Shown: positions 34,795-44,708 of the stretch, piece by piece
Layout: each line of letters opens with the position of its first letter
Numbering within the stretch: position 1 is the first letter of the stretch
DNA from: Chamaesiphon minutus PCC 6605
GTDB taxonomy: Bacteria > Cyanobacteriota > Cyanobacteriia > Cyanobacteriales > Chamaesiphonaceae
DNA length: 64,000 bases
Reading direction: 5' to 3'
Assembly (NCBI RefSeq): GCF_000317145.1
Contig: NC_019697.1
Span: 1,550,001 to 1,614,000 of the forward strand
Notes under the pieces: generated by a model
Told to the model about the DNA's origin: nothing
Databases searched by the model: none
Seen by the model: only the letters and a program-made list of their open reading frames with translations
Made by a program: the position numbers and the translations under genes

Positions 34795-36240
34795 ATGCCA
34801 AACCAGCCGAGCCTCGATCTCACTTTCGCCGCGCCAGTGGCATTATCGCCACAAACTGCTAGCCCAGAACCCACGATCGCCTTACTGCATTGTTACGACC
34901 TGATCGACGACTTTCTAGACACGATCGAGATCTCCTTTGAAACCTTTTGTCAAGAATTTGTCGGTAGTTGGATGTTCGGCTATATTCACGCTTTAAAAAC
35001 AGCGGGAGTACAGACCGTTTTGTTCTGCATTTCAGCACGAGTCACCGAGCCGTCTCGCCACCAGCATCGCCCCTCTGGTGCAACGATTTGGGTGCTGCCT
35101 GCAAGTCGCACCTATGGCACCTATAGGGCTATGCGCGATCGGTTGCTCCGCGCTTATGGGGGCAAAAGCGGGCAGTCCTTCACGAAAATTTCCGACCCAA
35201 ATGCGACTCGTCGTTCCTTGTTGACAGGGATTAAGGATATTTTTAAGAGTGCGGGCACTTATCTGTCTACCCCTGTGGACTTATTGGCGATCGCGATCGA
35301 GCAAGAAGGTTGTCAGGCCATCTTATGTCAGGAATATGAATTTGCCCGCTTTGATACCTGTGTCGGCTTGGGCAAGCGGTTGGGACTGCCTGTATTTGCC
35401 ACGTTTCAAGGTGGAACGGCAACGCAGAGTTTTTTAGAGTCTCTACCGCGTCAACTGGCGTTTCGGTCTTGTAGCGGTGCGATTATTGCGACTCAGACTG
35501 AGATCGCCCGCGTCCAGCAAGCCTACCCAATCCCCGCCGCCAAAATTGCCCGCATTTTCAATCCGATCGATCTGACGATTTGGCACAAACACGATCGAGT
35601 ACGAGCAAGAGCAGCTTTGGGAATTCCCAAAGCTGCTCGGATGGTCGTGTGGCACGGACGGGTCGAAATCGAGCGCAAGGGACTAGATGTACTTTTAGAT
35701 GCCTGGATGCAGCTTTGCAAAGAGCGACCGCAGCAAGATTTACGCCTGTGGCTGATCGGCACGGGTAGTGATGCGGCTAAACTACGCGATCGATTAGATA
35801 CACAGTCATTGAGGGGTGTGACCTGGATCGATCGGTTCGTTCACGATCGGCTCCAGCTCCAGCAATATTTGTCAGCAGCGGATGTGTACGCGATGCCCTC
35901 GCGCCAAGAGGGATTTCCAGTCGCACCGATCGAAGCGATGGCTTGCGGCTTACCCATTGTGGCAACGGATGCACCTGGGATTCCAGACATTTTGGAAGAT
36001 GGTGAGCGTTCCGGTGGTTCGATGGTGCCGCGAGATCATGCCTGGGCGTTGGCTGATGCCCTCGGTCGCTTTATCGATCGGCCTGACTGGGCGCAAACAG
36101 TGGGTGATGCTGCTCGATTGCGAGTCGAGCAGCAATTTGCCGCCGATGTCGTCGGTCGGCAACTCCGCCGCTGTTTACTTCCAAATCTGCCGCTAGTGCC
36201 AAATTCTATGCAATTAGCGCAGCCGACTAAGGTGTTTTAA
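34795..36240 (+). CDS. GT4-family glycosyltransferase
   Basis: 481 residues from the ATG at 34795, chosen because the upstream extension is repeat-derived. GT-B enzyme with WHGRVEIERKGLDVLLDAWMQL for the donor domain (about 280-300) and EX7E in RQEGFPVAPIEAMACGLPIVATDAPGIPDIL (E at about 370 and 378). An unusual N-terminal 60 residues (LLHCYDLIDDFLDTIEISFE) is shared with some cyanobacterial GT4 proteins. It sits between GT2 genes in the polysaccharide locus. Confidence 0.9.
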   Translation: MPNQPSLDLTFAAPVALSPQTASPEPTIALLHCYDLIDDFLDTIEISFETFCQEFVGSWMFGYIHALKTAGVQTVLFCISARVTEPSRHQHRPSGATIWVLPASRTYGTYRAMRDRLLRAYGGKSGQSFTKISDPNATRRSLLTGIKDIFKSAGTYLSTPVDLLAIAIEQEGCQAILCQEYEFARFDTCVGLGKRLGLPVFATFQGGTATQSFLESLPRQLAFRSCSGAIIATQTEIARVQQAYPIPAAKIARIFNPIDLTIWHKHDRVRARAALGIPKAARMVVWHGRVEIERKGLDVLLDAWMQLCKERPQQDLRLWLIGTGSDAAKLRDRLDTQSLRGVTWIDRFVHDRLQLQQYLSAADVYAMPSRQEGFPVAPIEAMACGLPIVATDAPGIPDILEDGERSGGSMVPRDHAWALADALGRFIDRPDWAQTVGDAARLRVEQQFAADVVGRQLRRCLLPNLPLVPNSMQLAQPTKVF

Positions 36241-36306
36241 TGCACGAGTTGTGCTGAAGATTCATCAAACATTAGAGTTCAATCTATTTTTTCAGTTGGG
36301 TGAGAA

Positions 36307-37266
36307 ATGTCAAAAGTCTCTGTCGTGATTCCTGCTTATAACGCCCTGACATACCTGCCCAAAACATTGGACAGTGTATTGCAGCAAACCTACACTAATT
36401 TTGAAGTGTTAATTGTCAACGATGGCAGCACCGATGAGATCGCAGCTTGGTTTACGACCGTCAAAGACGATCGAGTCAGGCTGATTTCGCAAGCAAATCA
36501 AGGTTTACCAGGTGCCAGAAATACGGGCATTACGGCAGCAAAAGGAGCATATATTGCCTTTCTAGATGCCGACGATTTATGGGCACCGACCAAACTCGAA
36601 AAACAGGTGCAATGTTTGGACGCAAAGCCAGAAGTCGGTTTGGTCTATGCCTGGACGTTACTAATCGATCGGCACGGTAACTCAACCAGAACGGTGACAG
36701 CAGCTCAGGTCGAGGGAAATGTCTGGGAGAAATTGCTCTTAGGCGATGTGGTTGGCAGTGGTAGTGCCGCGATGGTACGGCGTAGTTGCTTCGATCGAGT
36801 CGGGCTATTCGATCCTGAATTAACCAGTATTGAAGATTGCGATATGTGGGTGCGGATTGCGGCTGATTATCCATTTGCAGTCATTAAAGAAGTGTTGGTT
36901 TATTACCGCCAGCATCCCACTAGCATGTCTAGAGATTATGACAAGATGGCGCAAAATTCGCGGCTAAAGATTGAGAAGAAATTCGATCGAGTTCCGTTTG
37001 AATTGCTGTATTTACGTCCGCGAGCGTATGGACATGCTTTTCTCTGGTTGGCGTGGAAAATTATGTCCGATGGCGGCGCAGTCGATCGAGCCAATTACTA
37101 TGCTCGACAAGCTGTTTTACACTACCCACAACTGAGCTATTCAGCCAAGTTTTTGCGGCTAAAAGTCGTTTTAATCTTAATCCGTTGGTTTGGGGCAGAT
37201 AGCTATCTGCGGTTAAAAAAACTGAGCTACCAACTGCGAGGAGGGACGTTTCAATACCACCAGTAA
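36307..37266 (+). CDS. GT2-family glycosyltransferase
   Basis: 319 residues. VSVVIPAYNALTYLPKTLDS at the N-terminus, IVNDGSTDEIAAWFTTV, and the metal-binding AFLDADDLWAPTKLEKQ block. Strikingly similar to the next gene over the first 110 residues (for example NDGSTDEIAAWFTTV.DDRVRLISQANQGL), which points to recent tandem duplication. Confidence 0.93.
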   Translation: MSKVSVVIPAYNALTYLPKTLDSVLQQTYTNFEVLIVNDGSTDEIAAWFTTVKDDRVRLISQANQGLPGARNTGITAAKGAYIAFLDADDLWAPTKLEKQVQCLDAKPEVGLVYAWTLLIDRHGNSTRTVTAAQVEGNVWEKLLLGDVVGSGSAAMVRRSCFDRVGLFDPELTSIEDCDMWVRIAADYPFAVIKEVLVYYRQHPTSMSRDYDKMAQNSRLKIEKKFDRVPFELLYLRPRAYGHAFLWLAWKIMSDGGAVDRANYYARQAVLHYPQLSYSAKFLRLKVVLILIRWFGADSYLRLKKLSYQLRGGTFQYHQ

Positions 37267-37325
37267 TAAGTATCTTTTTAACGGTTATTTGCAAGAATAA
37301 ACAGGATCGAAACAGGAAGCTAGTG

Positions 37326-38300
37326 ATGCCAAAAGTAACAGTTGTAATTCCTGCTTATAATGCGATGGCATTCTTGCCGGAAACGCTCGATAGTGTATTG
37401 CAGCAGACCTGCACCGATTTTGAAGTGTCGATCGTCAATGATGGCAGTACCGATGAGATCGCAGCTTGGTTTACCACAGTCAACGACGATCGAGTCAGAC
37501 TGATTTCTCAAGCAAATCAAGGTTTATCAGGAGCACGCAATACTGGCATTGCTGAAGCTCGCGGCGAATATATTGCCTTTTTAGATGCCGACGATCTATG
37601 GGCAGCTACCAAATTAGAGCAGCAAGTCCGCTGTCTCGATCGTTACCCAGAAGTCGGCTTGGTTTATACCTGGACGCGGCTAGTCGATGAAACAGGCAAA
37701 CCGACTGGCGTTAAGTATGACTCTCAGGTTGAGGGCAATGTTTGGCAGCAGATTATAGTCGGCGACATTGTTTGTAGTGGCAGTTCGGCAATGGTGCGTC
37801 GAGACTGTTTCGATCGAGTTGGCGGATTTGACCCGAATTTATCTCCCGCAGCCGACTTCGATATGTGGACTCGAATTGCTGCTGAGTACCCTTTTGCTGT
37901 AGTCAAAGAGTTTTTGCTCGACTATCGACAGCATTCTAGCAGCATGTCTAGAAACCACCGCAAGATGATGCAAGATTTACGCATTACCTTTGAGAAACGC
38001 TTTCAATCCGTGCCGTTGGAAATGCTTTATCTGCGGAATGTGGCTTACGCTGGCATGTATCGAGGGTTGGCCTGGAAGTGTATGTATGAAGGTAACGATC
38101 GCGAAGCCAGCGATTACTCTCAACAGGCAATATTGCACGATCCAGCAATGCGCCACACCAAAATCTTTAGACAGTTACAACTAGAAATTTTGCTATCCCG
38201 CTGGCTCGAACCTGCTACTTATTTGAAATTAAAAAATACGATTCGTAGCTGGCGATCGCCTCAGCAAGCTGCATCTAAACATCCTCTTAGCTCAGTTTAA
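37326..38300 (+). CDS. GT2-family glycosyltransferase
   Basis: 324 residues from ATG 37326 (a GTG directly before it at 37323 is also in frame). Same domain layout as its neighbours: IPAYNAMAFLPETLDSVLQQT, VNDGSTDEIAAWF, ARGEYIAFLDADDLW, then a variable C-terminal part. Part of the tandem GT2 array; 60 bp from the gene before. Confidence 0.92.
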   Translation: MPKVTVVIPAYNAMAFLPETLDSVLQQTCTDFEVSIVNDGSTDEIAAWFTTVNDDRVRLISQANQGLSGARNTGIAEARGEYIAFLDADDLWAATKLEQQVRCLDRYPEVGLVYTWTRLVDETGKPTGVKYDSQVEGNVWQQIIVGDIVCSGSSAMVRRDCFDRVGGFDPNLSPAADFDMWTRIAAEYPFAVVKEFLLDYRQHSSSMSRNHRKMMQDLRITFEKRFQSVPLEMLYLRNVAYAGMYRGLAWKCMYEGNDREASDYSQQAILHDPAMRHTKIFRQLQLEILLSRWLEPATYLKLKNTIRSWRSPQQAASKHPLSSV

Positions 38301-38362
38301 TAAAGTTATAACGATCGAGTTATAAATCTAACCACGAGGTTTTTCCTTTCACTATCCTCATC

Positions 38363-39328
38363 ATGCCCCAAGTAACCGTTATCGTCCCAGCTTACAATGC
38401 CATGACTTATCTCCCCGAAACGGTGAACAGTGCCTTGGCGCAGAGCTTTACCGATTTTGAATTGTTGATAATTAATGATGGTAGCACCGATCGCCTGAGT
38501 ACTTGGGCAGCCACACTCTCAGATCCGCGAGTCCGGCTCATCTCTCAAGCAAACCAAGGTTTGCCGGGGGCTAGAAATACTGGTATTAGAGAAGCTCAGG
38601 GGCAATATATTGCTTTTTTGGATGCGGACGACCTCTGGGCACCTACAAAGCTCGAACGGCAAGTTCAATGCTTACAGGCTAATTCAACCATTGGTGTTGT
38701 CTACACTTGGACACTCTTAGTCGATGAAGTAGGACAGCCAACAGGCAGAATTTTTGCATCTCAGGCAGAGGGTAACGTTTGGCAGCAGCTTCTAGAAACG
38801 GATGTTATTTCTAACGGTAGTTCGGCAATGGTACGTCGAGAATGTTTTGAGAAAGTGGGTAATTTCGATCGCACTCTGACCTCAGCAGAAGATTTGGATA
38901 TGTGGCTGCGGCTGGCAGCTCATTATCCATTTGCGGTAGTGAAAGAACCGCTCACCCTTTATCGACAATATGCCAGCAGTATGTCTAAGAATCGTCAGCG
39001 AATGTTTCAAAACTTGCGGATGGCGATCGAGAAAGCCTTTCAAACGGCTCCGATGGAAAACCTGCATTTAAGGAGTCGGGCTTATGCCAGTATTACGCTC
39101 AACCAGGCATGGTGGTCTGTTGGAGAAGGAGATTGTCAGACAGCTAAAGTTTGGCAACAGCAAGCACGCTTGCACTATCCCAAGATTCAATATTCTCAGA
39201 AGTATCTGCGTTTGCAAATTGCCGTTTTGTTAACTCAGCTATTTGGTTTACATGGCTATGATGGCTTGAGACACTGGACGCGCTCTGTCTATCGAATGGT
39301 ATTAGATCGCCGCCGATCTTCATGCTAA
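38363..39328 (+). CDS. GT2-family glycosyltransferase
   Basis: 321 residues. VTVIVPAYNAMTYLPETVNSAL, LLIINDGSTDRLSTWAATL, AFLDADDLWAPTKLERQ, and a C-terminal PLTLYRQYASSMSKNRQRMFQNL like the other paralogs. The next 420 bp hold a MITE-like repeat, so this may end a transcription unit. Confidence 0.92.
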   Translation: MPQVTVIVPAYNAMTYLPETVNSALAQSFTDFELLIINDGSTDRLSTWAATLSDPRVRLISQANQGLPGARNTGIREAQGQYIAFLDADDLWAPTKLERQVQCLQANSTIGVVYTWTLLVDEVGQPTGRIFASQAEGNVWQQLLETDVISNGSSAMVRRECFEKVGNFDRTLTSAEDLDMWLRLAAHYPFAVVKEPLTLYRQYASSMSKNRQRMFQNLRMAIEKAFQTAPMENLHLRSRAYASITLNQAWWSVGEGDCQTAKVWQQQARLHYPKIQYSQKYLRLQIAVLLTQLFGLHGYDGLRHWTRSVYRMVLDRRRSSC

Positions 39329-39411
39329 AACTCATTTTTCGCTAGCAGCGATCGCTCTGCAAATTAAGAGCTACTCATACCAAATTGAGTTTAATAGACC
39401 ACAGATTAGCT

Positions 39412-39669
39412 CCTCCCCTTTATAGAACCCATTTGAGATATTTTATCGCTCGAACAGATATTGGTGGGGGAGGGCGGGTTCGCTTGGGAGATGATTGTGA
39501 ATCGCAAGAATTTCTAGCATAAACCCGCCCCTACGGTTGGTGGATGAGAATATTTATACATGGGACTGTAGGGGCGGGTTTATGCTAGCTGCTATGACTT
39601 GTACAGATCGATATCGAACGAACCCGCCCTCCCCACCATTCGATATCAAATGGGTTTTATAAGGGGAGG
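39412..39669. repeat. MITE-like repeat, copy 3 (best-preserved)
   Basis: 258 bp with terminal inverted repeats: left CCTCCCCTTTATAGAACCC..., right complement ...GGGTTTTATAAGGGGAGG, about 24 bp with few mismatches, followed inwards by ATTTGA/TCAAAT. Inner inverted arms GGGGAGGGCGGGTTCG / CGAACCCGCCCTCCCC and ATAAACCCGCCCCTACGG / TGTAGGGGCGGGTTTAT. No coding capacity, so it would need a transposase in trans. A TTG-started frame for the next gene begins inside the repeat, which is likely artefactual. Confidence 0.88.
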
Positions 39670-39753
39670 TTGGGTGAGGTAAAGATCTATGGTGTTAACT
39701 ATTTAAATCTGACAATTTCACATCAACCAAGTGGATGGCTTAAGCAACAGTTA

Positions 39754-41043
39754 ATGGTAATTAATCGACTCAAACAAATTCTATCTGGTGCATATCTACG
39801 CAACGTGGGGTGGATGGCTGGCGCAGAAATAGCCAATCGTTTGATTCGGCTCTCAAGTACCGTCATTTTGGCACGCATGTTCAGTCCTCAAGATTACGGG
39901 CTGATGGCAGTCATCTACACACTTTCTGATTTTTTTCAAGTGTTTACGCTTAGAGGCGGTATTGGCTCCAAGATTATTCAGGCAGATGAACGGGATCTCA
40001 ACGCCATTTGCAACACGGCCTACTGGCTGAATTGGATCGTCTGTGGATCGCTATTTACGATCCAATGTGCGATCGCTGTTCTCCTTCCTTACTTCTCTGC
40101 CGATTCACACATTACGCTGCCGCTGTGTCTACTTGCCTTAACCTACCTAATCTATCCGCTGTTTGTCATTCACCTAATCCTGCTCGAACGAGAAAACCAA
40201 TTTAAGGCTGTGGCAATCTGCAACGTAATTATTTCTCTAGTCTCCAATGCCCTGACTGCCACATTCGTATTACTGGGGATGGGGATTTGGGCGATCGTGT
40301 GGGCAATGCTGTTATCAGCACCCGTTTGGATTATCCTGACCCGCAAGTTTCACCCCTGGCGACCAACCCGCCGATTTAGTCTAGAACGATGGCCAGAAGT
40401 GCTGGGTTTTGGCAGTAATTTACTGATAAATGATTTGTTAACTAAAGTTCGTGCGAACGTAGATTATCTGATTGTGGGGAAATATCTTGGTGTCGAAGCA
40501 CTAGGAATGTATTACTTTGCCTTCAATGGCGGATCGGGAATCACGCTCAGTATTCTCAACACTTTTATGTCCCCGCTTTATCCGCATATTTGCGCTGCTA
40601 AAAACAACTATGAACAGTTCAAGCAGCGATATTTTAGAAGCCTTAAAAAAGTCTCGATCGTTCTGGTGCCGCTCGTCTTATTACAATCGTTTCTAGCACC
40701 ACTCTACGTGCCAATTATCTTTGGGGAAAGATGGATTCCAGCTATTCCAGTTCTAATTTTAATTTGCCTTTCGGTGATTCCAGGAATATATTCATGGGCA
40801 GCATCATTATTGCTCAATGCAGTTAATAAAACCCGAATCTCTCTCTATATTAGTATGACATCTACAACTATTTTTATCATTTCCATCCTGGCAGTGGTTC
40901 AAAACGGAATTGTGTGGGTTGCTGCTACTGTCCTTGTCAATAGCCTGCTGGCTTCGTCCGTCGCTATCTTCTGGACGCATCGCTTTGCACTACGAAAACA
41001 AAATTTCTTAAGTTCGATCGAAACAACCCAATCAATCAAATAA
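39754..41043 (+). CDS. Wzx-like polysaccharide flippase
   Basis: About 429 residues from the ATG at 39754; an upstream TTG in frame lies within the repeat's end. About 12-13 hydrophobic segments, with the MOP/polysaccharide synthase layout and the LARMFSPQDYGLMAVI segment (about 35-50) typical of Wzx/RfbX-like proteins. It would flip lipid-linked glycan units across the inner membrane. The Wzx role is consistent with the ligase/polymerase and chain-length proteins upstream. Confidence 0.85.
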   Translation: MVINRLKQILSGAYLRNVGWMAGAEIANRLIRLSSTVILARMFSPQDYGLMAVIYTLSDFFQVFTLRGGIGSKIIQADERDLNAICNTAYWLNWIVCGSLFTIQCAIAVLLPYFSADSHITLPLCLLALTYLIYPLFVIHLILLERENQFKAVAICNVIISLVSNALTATFVLLGMGIWAIVWAMLLSAPVWIILTRKFHPWRPTRRFSLERWPEVLGFGSNLLINDLLTKVRANVDYLIVGKYLGVEALGMYYFAFNGGSGITLSILNTFMSPLYPHICAAKNNYEQFKQRYFRSLKKVSIVLVPLVLLQSFLAPLYVPIIFGERWIPAIPVLILICLSVIPGIYSWAASLLLNAVNKTRISLYISMTSTTIFIISILAVVQNGIVWVAATVLVNSLLASSVAIFWTHRFALRKQNFLSSIETTQSIK

Positions 41044-41195
41044 TATGCGTATTCACCTCAAAAAAATGGCAGACCTTGTTCTCGATCGCTCAACTAAACT
41101 TACCTCGAATATTTTTGATAGCTCATGAGAATCGATCGCTCTATCCCGATCCAATTTAGGCAGATATTATTTATAGAAAGTTGGAGTAAATTTCC

Positions 41196-42161
41196 ATGCC
41201 AGTCATCTCTATCGTCGTTCCTGCTTATAATTCCGAACGTACAATCCTTGAAACGATCGCATCTGTTCGACAACAAACATTTGCAGATTTTGAACTTATT
41301 GTTATCAATGATGGATCGACCGATCGCACTCTAGATCTCCTAAAAACTATTGAGGACGATCGCTTAAAAGTCTTTTCCTATAGCAATGGTGGAGTATCGA
41401 TGGCTCGAAATCGAGGTATTTGTAAGTCTAAGGGTGAGTTTATTGCCTTTCTTGATGCCGATGACTTGTGGGCAGATGATAAGTTAGAACTGCAATTAGC
41501 GGCTTTGAAAGAACACCCCAGCGCAGGTCTTGCTTATAGCTGGACTTATAATATCAGCGAGGAAGGAAAATTGTTATATCCCCTCGAACCTACTTTTAAT
41601 GGTGCTGTCTATGCCGATTTATTGCTCTGGAATTTCCTATCAAACGGCTCTAATCCCTTAATCCGCAAGCAAGCTATTGAGTCGGTGGGAGAGTTTCGCC
41701 CACCATCAACAACCGCAGATTGGGATTACTGGTTGCGGATAGCAGCCAACTGGGATTTTGTGTTAGTTTCCAAGCACCATGTTTTTTACCGCCATTTATC
41801 CAATTCAATGTCCACAAAAATTGACATGATGAAAGAAGAAATACTGACAACACTTGAGAGAGCATTTGAATCAGCTCCGCTGAAATTTCAGCATCTCAAG
41901 CAACAAAGTTTAGCTAATACTTACCAATATTATGCAGAAGTCTACTTGAGAAATATCAATACTAGCGATCGTCCTAGTGAAATCGATCGAGTTATATCCA
42001 ATTTATGGCAGGGAATATTTCTATTTCCCGTTAGTGTTCTCAGCAAATACACCCAAAGCATGATTGCTAAAACTCTGTTAATAAAAATACTTTCACTTGA
42101 GAATTTCAATCTTTTAATTAATTTAATTAAAAGATTGAAAAATTTGCAAAGTTCAAGATAA
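41196..42161 (+). CDS. GT2-family glycosyltransferase
   Basis: 321 residues. ISIVVPAYNSERTILETIASVRQQ, VINDGSTDRTLDLL, AFLDADDLWADDKLELQ. The C-terminal half is more distant from the 36-39 kb GT2 trio but close to the split GT2 at 42.8-44.6 kb. Its C-terminus encodes a perfect DNA palindrome (42104-42140). Confidence 0.92.
   Translation: MPVISIVVPAYNSERTILETIASVRQQTFADFELIVINDGSTDRTLDLLKTIEDDRLKVFSYSNGGVSMARNRGICKSKGEFIAFLDADDLWADDKLELQLAALKEHPSAGLAYSWTYNISEEGKLLYPLEPTFNGAVYADLLLWNFLSNGSNPLIRKQAIESVGEFRPPSTTADWDYWLRIAANWDFVLVSKHHVFYRHLSNSMSTKIDMMKEEILTTLERAFESAPLKFQHLKQQSLANTYQYYAEVYLRNINTSDRPSEIDRVISNLWQGIFLFPVSVLSKYTQSMIAKTLLIKILSLENFNLLINLIKRLKNLQSSR
42104..42140. repeat. 37-nt perfect palindrome inside the 3' end of a GT2 gene
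   Basis: Two 18-nt complementary arms around a single central T: left arm begins TTTCAATCTTTTAATTAA, right arm is its exact reverse complement. The stretch lies 21 nt before the stop codon and is translated as FNLLINLIKRLK. As RNA it can form a long stem at the 3' end of the message. Confidence 0.9.
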
Positions 42162-42191
42162 AATGAAACCTGCTGAATCTAGAAGCTGTAA

Positions 42192-42791
42192 ATGCTAAAA
42201 AATATTAATCCTCTCCAAACATTTTACATGAGCGTGAAAACACGCTCTAAAAAGATTCGGTTTTATAGAAACGTACATTTACATTTAAACAAACAAGCAA
42301 AAGTCGAATGCAAAAATCGGTTTGAATTTGGCATTCAGTATCCGAACGAGATTTATCTGCCGACTCAGCTAGTGATGAAACAGGATTCTTACCTGCTCGT
42401 CCAGGGAGATTTTGCGATCTTCACAGGAGCTAGGATCTCCATCGATCGCCATGCAAAACTGGTTTTGGGTAGTGGCTATATTGGTAGCAATCTCAGGTTA
42501 TGTTGCTTCGAGGCGATCGAGATTGGCTACGATGTTGCCATCTCCGAGCATGTGACGATCCGCGACAGTGACAATCACAAACTTAACTCTAATCAAAAAA
42601 TTTCAAGTCCAATTAAAATCGGCGATCGTGTTTGGATCGGGATGAATGTCACAATTTTGAAAGGGGTGACAATTGGTAATGGTGCCGTTATTGCCGCAGG
42701 CTCAGTGGTAAATCGCGATATTCCTCCCAAAACGCTGGCCGCTGGTGTCCCCGCGATCGTGAAAAAGCATGATGTGACTTGGGAAAAATAG
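42192..42791 (+). CDS. Hexapeptide-repeat acyl/acetyltransferase
   Basis: 199 residues, left-handed beta-helix transferase (WcaF/NodL-like). Hexapeptide units are visible in the C-terminal half ([38 protein letters not shown]) with the catalytic-type His in [12 protein letters not shown]. Ends [10 protein letters not shown], typical of the family. Probably O-acetylates a sugar of the exopolysaccharide. It starts 31 bp after the preceding GT2. Confidence 0.88.
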   Translation: MLKNINPLQTFYMSVKTRSKKIRFYRNVHLHLNKQAKVECKNRFEFGIQYPNEIYLPTQLVMKQDSYLLVQGDFAIFTGARISIDRHAKLVLGSGYIGSNLRLCCFEAIEIGYDVAISEHVTIRDSDNHKLNSNQKISSPIKIGDRVWIGMNVTILKGVTIGNGAVIAAGSVVNRDIPPKTLAAGVPAIVKKHDVTWEK

Positions 42792-43063
42792 CAATAATAT
42801 CAGCATCTTATGCCACTTGTATCTGTAATTATTCCTGCTTATAATGCCGAACGCACCCTATTAGAAACGGTAGATTCGGTTCAAAACCAGACTCTTGCCG
42901 ACATTGAAATTATCATCATCAACGATGGTTCGACGGATCGAACCTGGAATCTTATCGAGAATTTAAGTGACTCACGGATTAAAGCTTTTTCCTATGAAAA
43001 CGGTGGCGTTGCAGTAGCTCGCAATCGAGGTATCGCCCAGGCAACGGGAGAATTTATGGCATT

Positions 43064-43947
43064 GGCGTTGCTGAATTGATGTATGATATAACGATCGAGT
43101 GTAAAGTTGACTAAAAACAATGAACAGTAAATTAGAGTCGATCGAATGTCCAGAGTGTAAGTCAACTCGTGTTAATAAAAATGGGCATAAAGCAGGCAAA
43201 CAGAATCATATCTGTGTTGATTGCGGCAGACAATTCATAGATTGTTATCAAACTGATCAAGGTTATGGAGAAGAAATTAAAAAAGAATGTCTCCTCATGT
43301 ATGTAAATGGGATGGGTTTCAGAGCAATTGAGCGAATTAAGGGAGTACATCATACAAGTATTATTAATTGGGTTAAGCAAGTCGGTGAATTACTCCCAAA
43401 TGCTTATGCACCAGAAATAATTCCACAAGTAGGAGAGCTGGATGAACTAGAAACATTTGTTGGCTCAAAAAAAACAAAATCTGGCTCTGGACGGCAGTAA
43501 ATCACTTTCACCCAGGAATTTTAGGATGGGTACTGGGCGACCACAGTGCAAAAACTTTTCAGCCATTATGGGAACTAGTCAGTAGCTGGAAATGCTACTT
43601 TTACATCACGGATGGATGGCCAGTCTACCCGATATTTATTCCAGATGGAGACCAGATTATTTGTAAAACTTATATGACTAGAGTAGAGGGAGAAAATACA
43701 AGGCTTAGACACTATTTAGCCAGACTTCATCGCAAGACGCTTTGCTATTCTAAGTCGAAAGAAATGCTGGCACATTCAGTTAGATTACTAATTCACTATC
43801 TCAAGTTCTGGGATGTTCCCATCCCATATTCAGCTAACTATTAAATGTAGCTAAAGATTTCATCCTATTTTGAATATTTTTTTGGTCTCGAAGCTTGCGC
43901 GCCGCCTAAGCGGCGGTCGCCATATCATACATCAATTCAGCAACGCC
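43064..43947 (+). mobile_element. IS1-family insertion sequence (884 bp)
   Basis: Perfect 26-bp terminal inverted repeats beginning GGCGTTGCTGAATTGATG, with direct 8-bp repeats ATGGCATT at 43056-43063 and 43948-43955. The two-frame transposase and 8-bp duplication are typical of the IS1 family. Confidence 0.93.
43120..43844 (+). CDS. IS1-family transposase, made by -1 frameshift (InsA-InsB')
   Basis: The first frame (43120-43500) starts with a zinc-finger CPECKSTRVNKNGHKAGKQNHICVDC (Cys pairs CxxC...CxxC) and a helix-turn-helix, ending ELDELETFVGSKK. The second frame, in -1, continues KTKIWLWTAVNHFHPGILGWVLGDHS and ends at 43844, containing the DDE-type residues (VNHF..., ITDGWPVYP). The shift site is a run of eight A (43467-43474), a classic slippery sequence. 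Full transposase about 241 residues. Confidence 0.9.
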
Positions 43948-44708
43948 ATGGCATTTATTGACGCAGACGATCTGTGGACTCCCGACAAGCTAGAGCTGCA
44001 ATTAGCGGCTTTACAACAGCATCCAGAGGCAGGCATCGCTTATAGTTGGAATTATTTTTATTACGAGCAAACGGGAAAGCGGATACCAGGCCACATAGCT
44101 GATTTTGAGGGAGATGTATACGCTCCGCTCCTGCAAGAAAATTTCATCGCCAATGGTTCAAATCCACTGATTCGTCGGCAAGCGATCGACCAAATTGGTG
44201 GATTCGATCCGACATTTCCGCACTGTGCCGATTGGGATTTCTATCTCCGCTTAGCGGCACAGTGGCAGTTTGTCAGGGTGCCCAAGCATCAAGTTCTGTA
44301 TCGCCAATCTTCGCACTCAATGTCTTCAACCAAAGTCACCGAAATCGAGCAGCAATGCCTCGCCATGCTAGCGAAAACTTATCAGTTAGCCCCAGCAAAG
44401 TATCAAGCACTCAAACCCAAAAGCCTATCCTGGATTTATGAGTATTGTACGCAACAATATTTGCAATCTAGTGACGATTTGGCGGGAGTTCAAACAGCAA
44501 CTCGAAAATTCTGGAAAGCAGTCCGGTTCCGTCCCCAAGTTTTATTAGAAGGCTACGGACAAAGCTTGATGCGATGGTTAATTAAACGATGGCTGTTGGT
44601 GCTGATGCCTTGAGCCAGGTTGTTGTCTAAACAGGATGGTTTCAATCGCTGAAGTGTCTGCATTTTGAAATAGGTTGAGGATTTGCTAAATGTTTCGTTG
44701 CTTTAACC

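Larger units (their letters stand above)
42810..44613 (+). pseudogene. GT2-family glycosyltransferase split by an IS1-family element
   Basis: Pieces 42810-43063 and 43956-44613 join in frame when the 884-bp IS and one 8-bp duplicate (ATGGCATT) are removed, giving 303 residues with the full GT2 core (PLVSVIIPAYNAERTLLETV, INDGSTDRTW, ...EFMAFIDADDLWTPDKLELQ). The break falls exactly within the metal-binding DADD motif region, so neither part should be active. Related to the GT2 at 41196. Confidence 0.9.
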
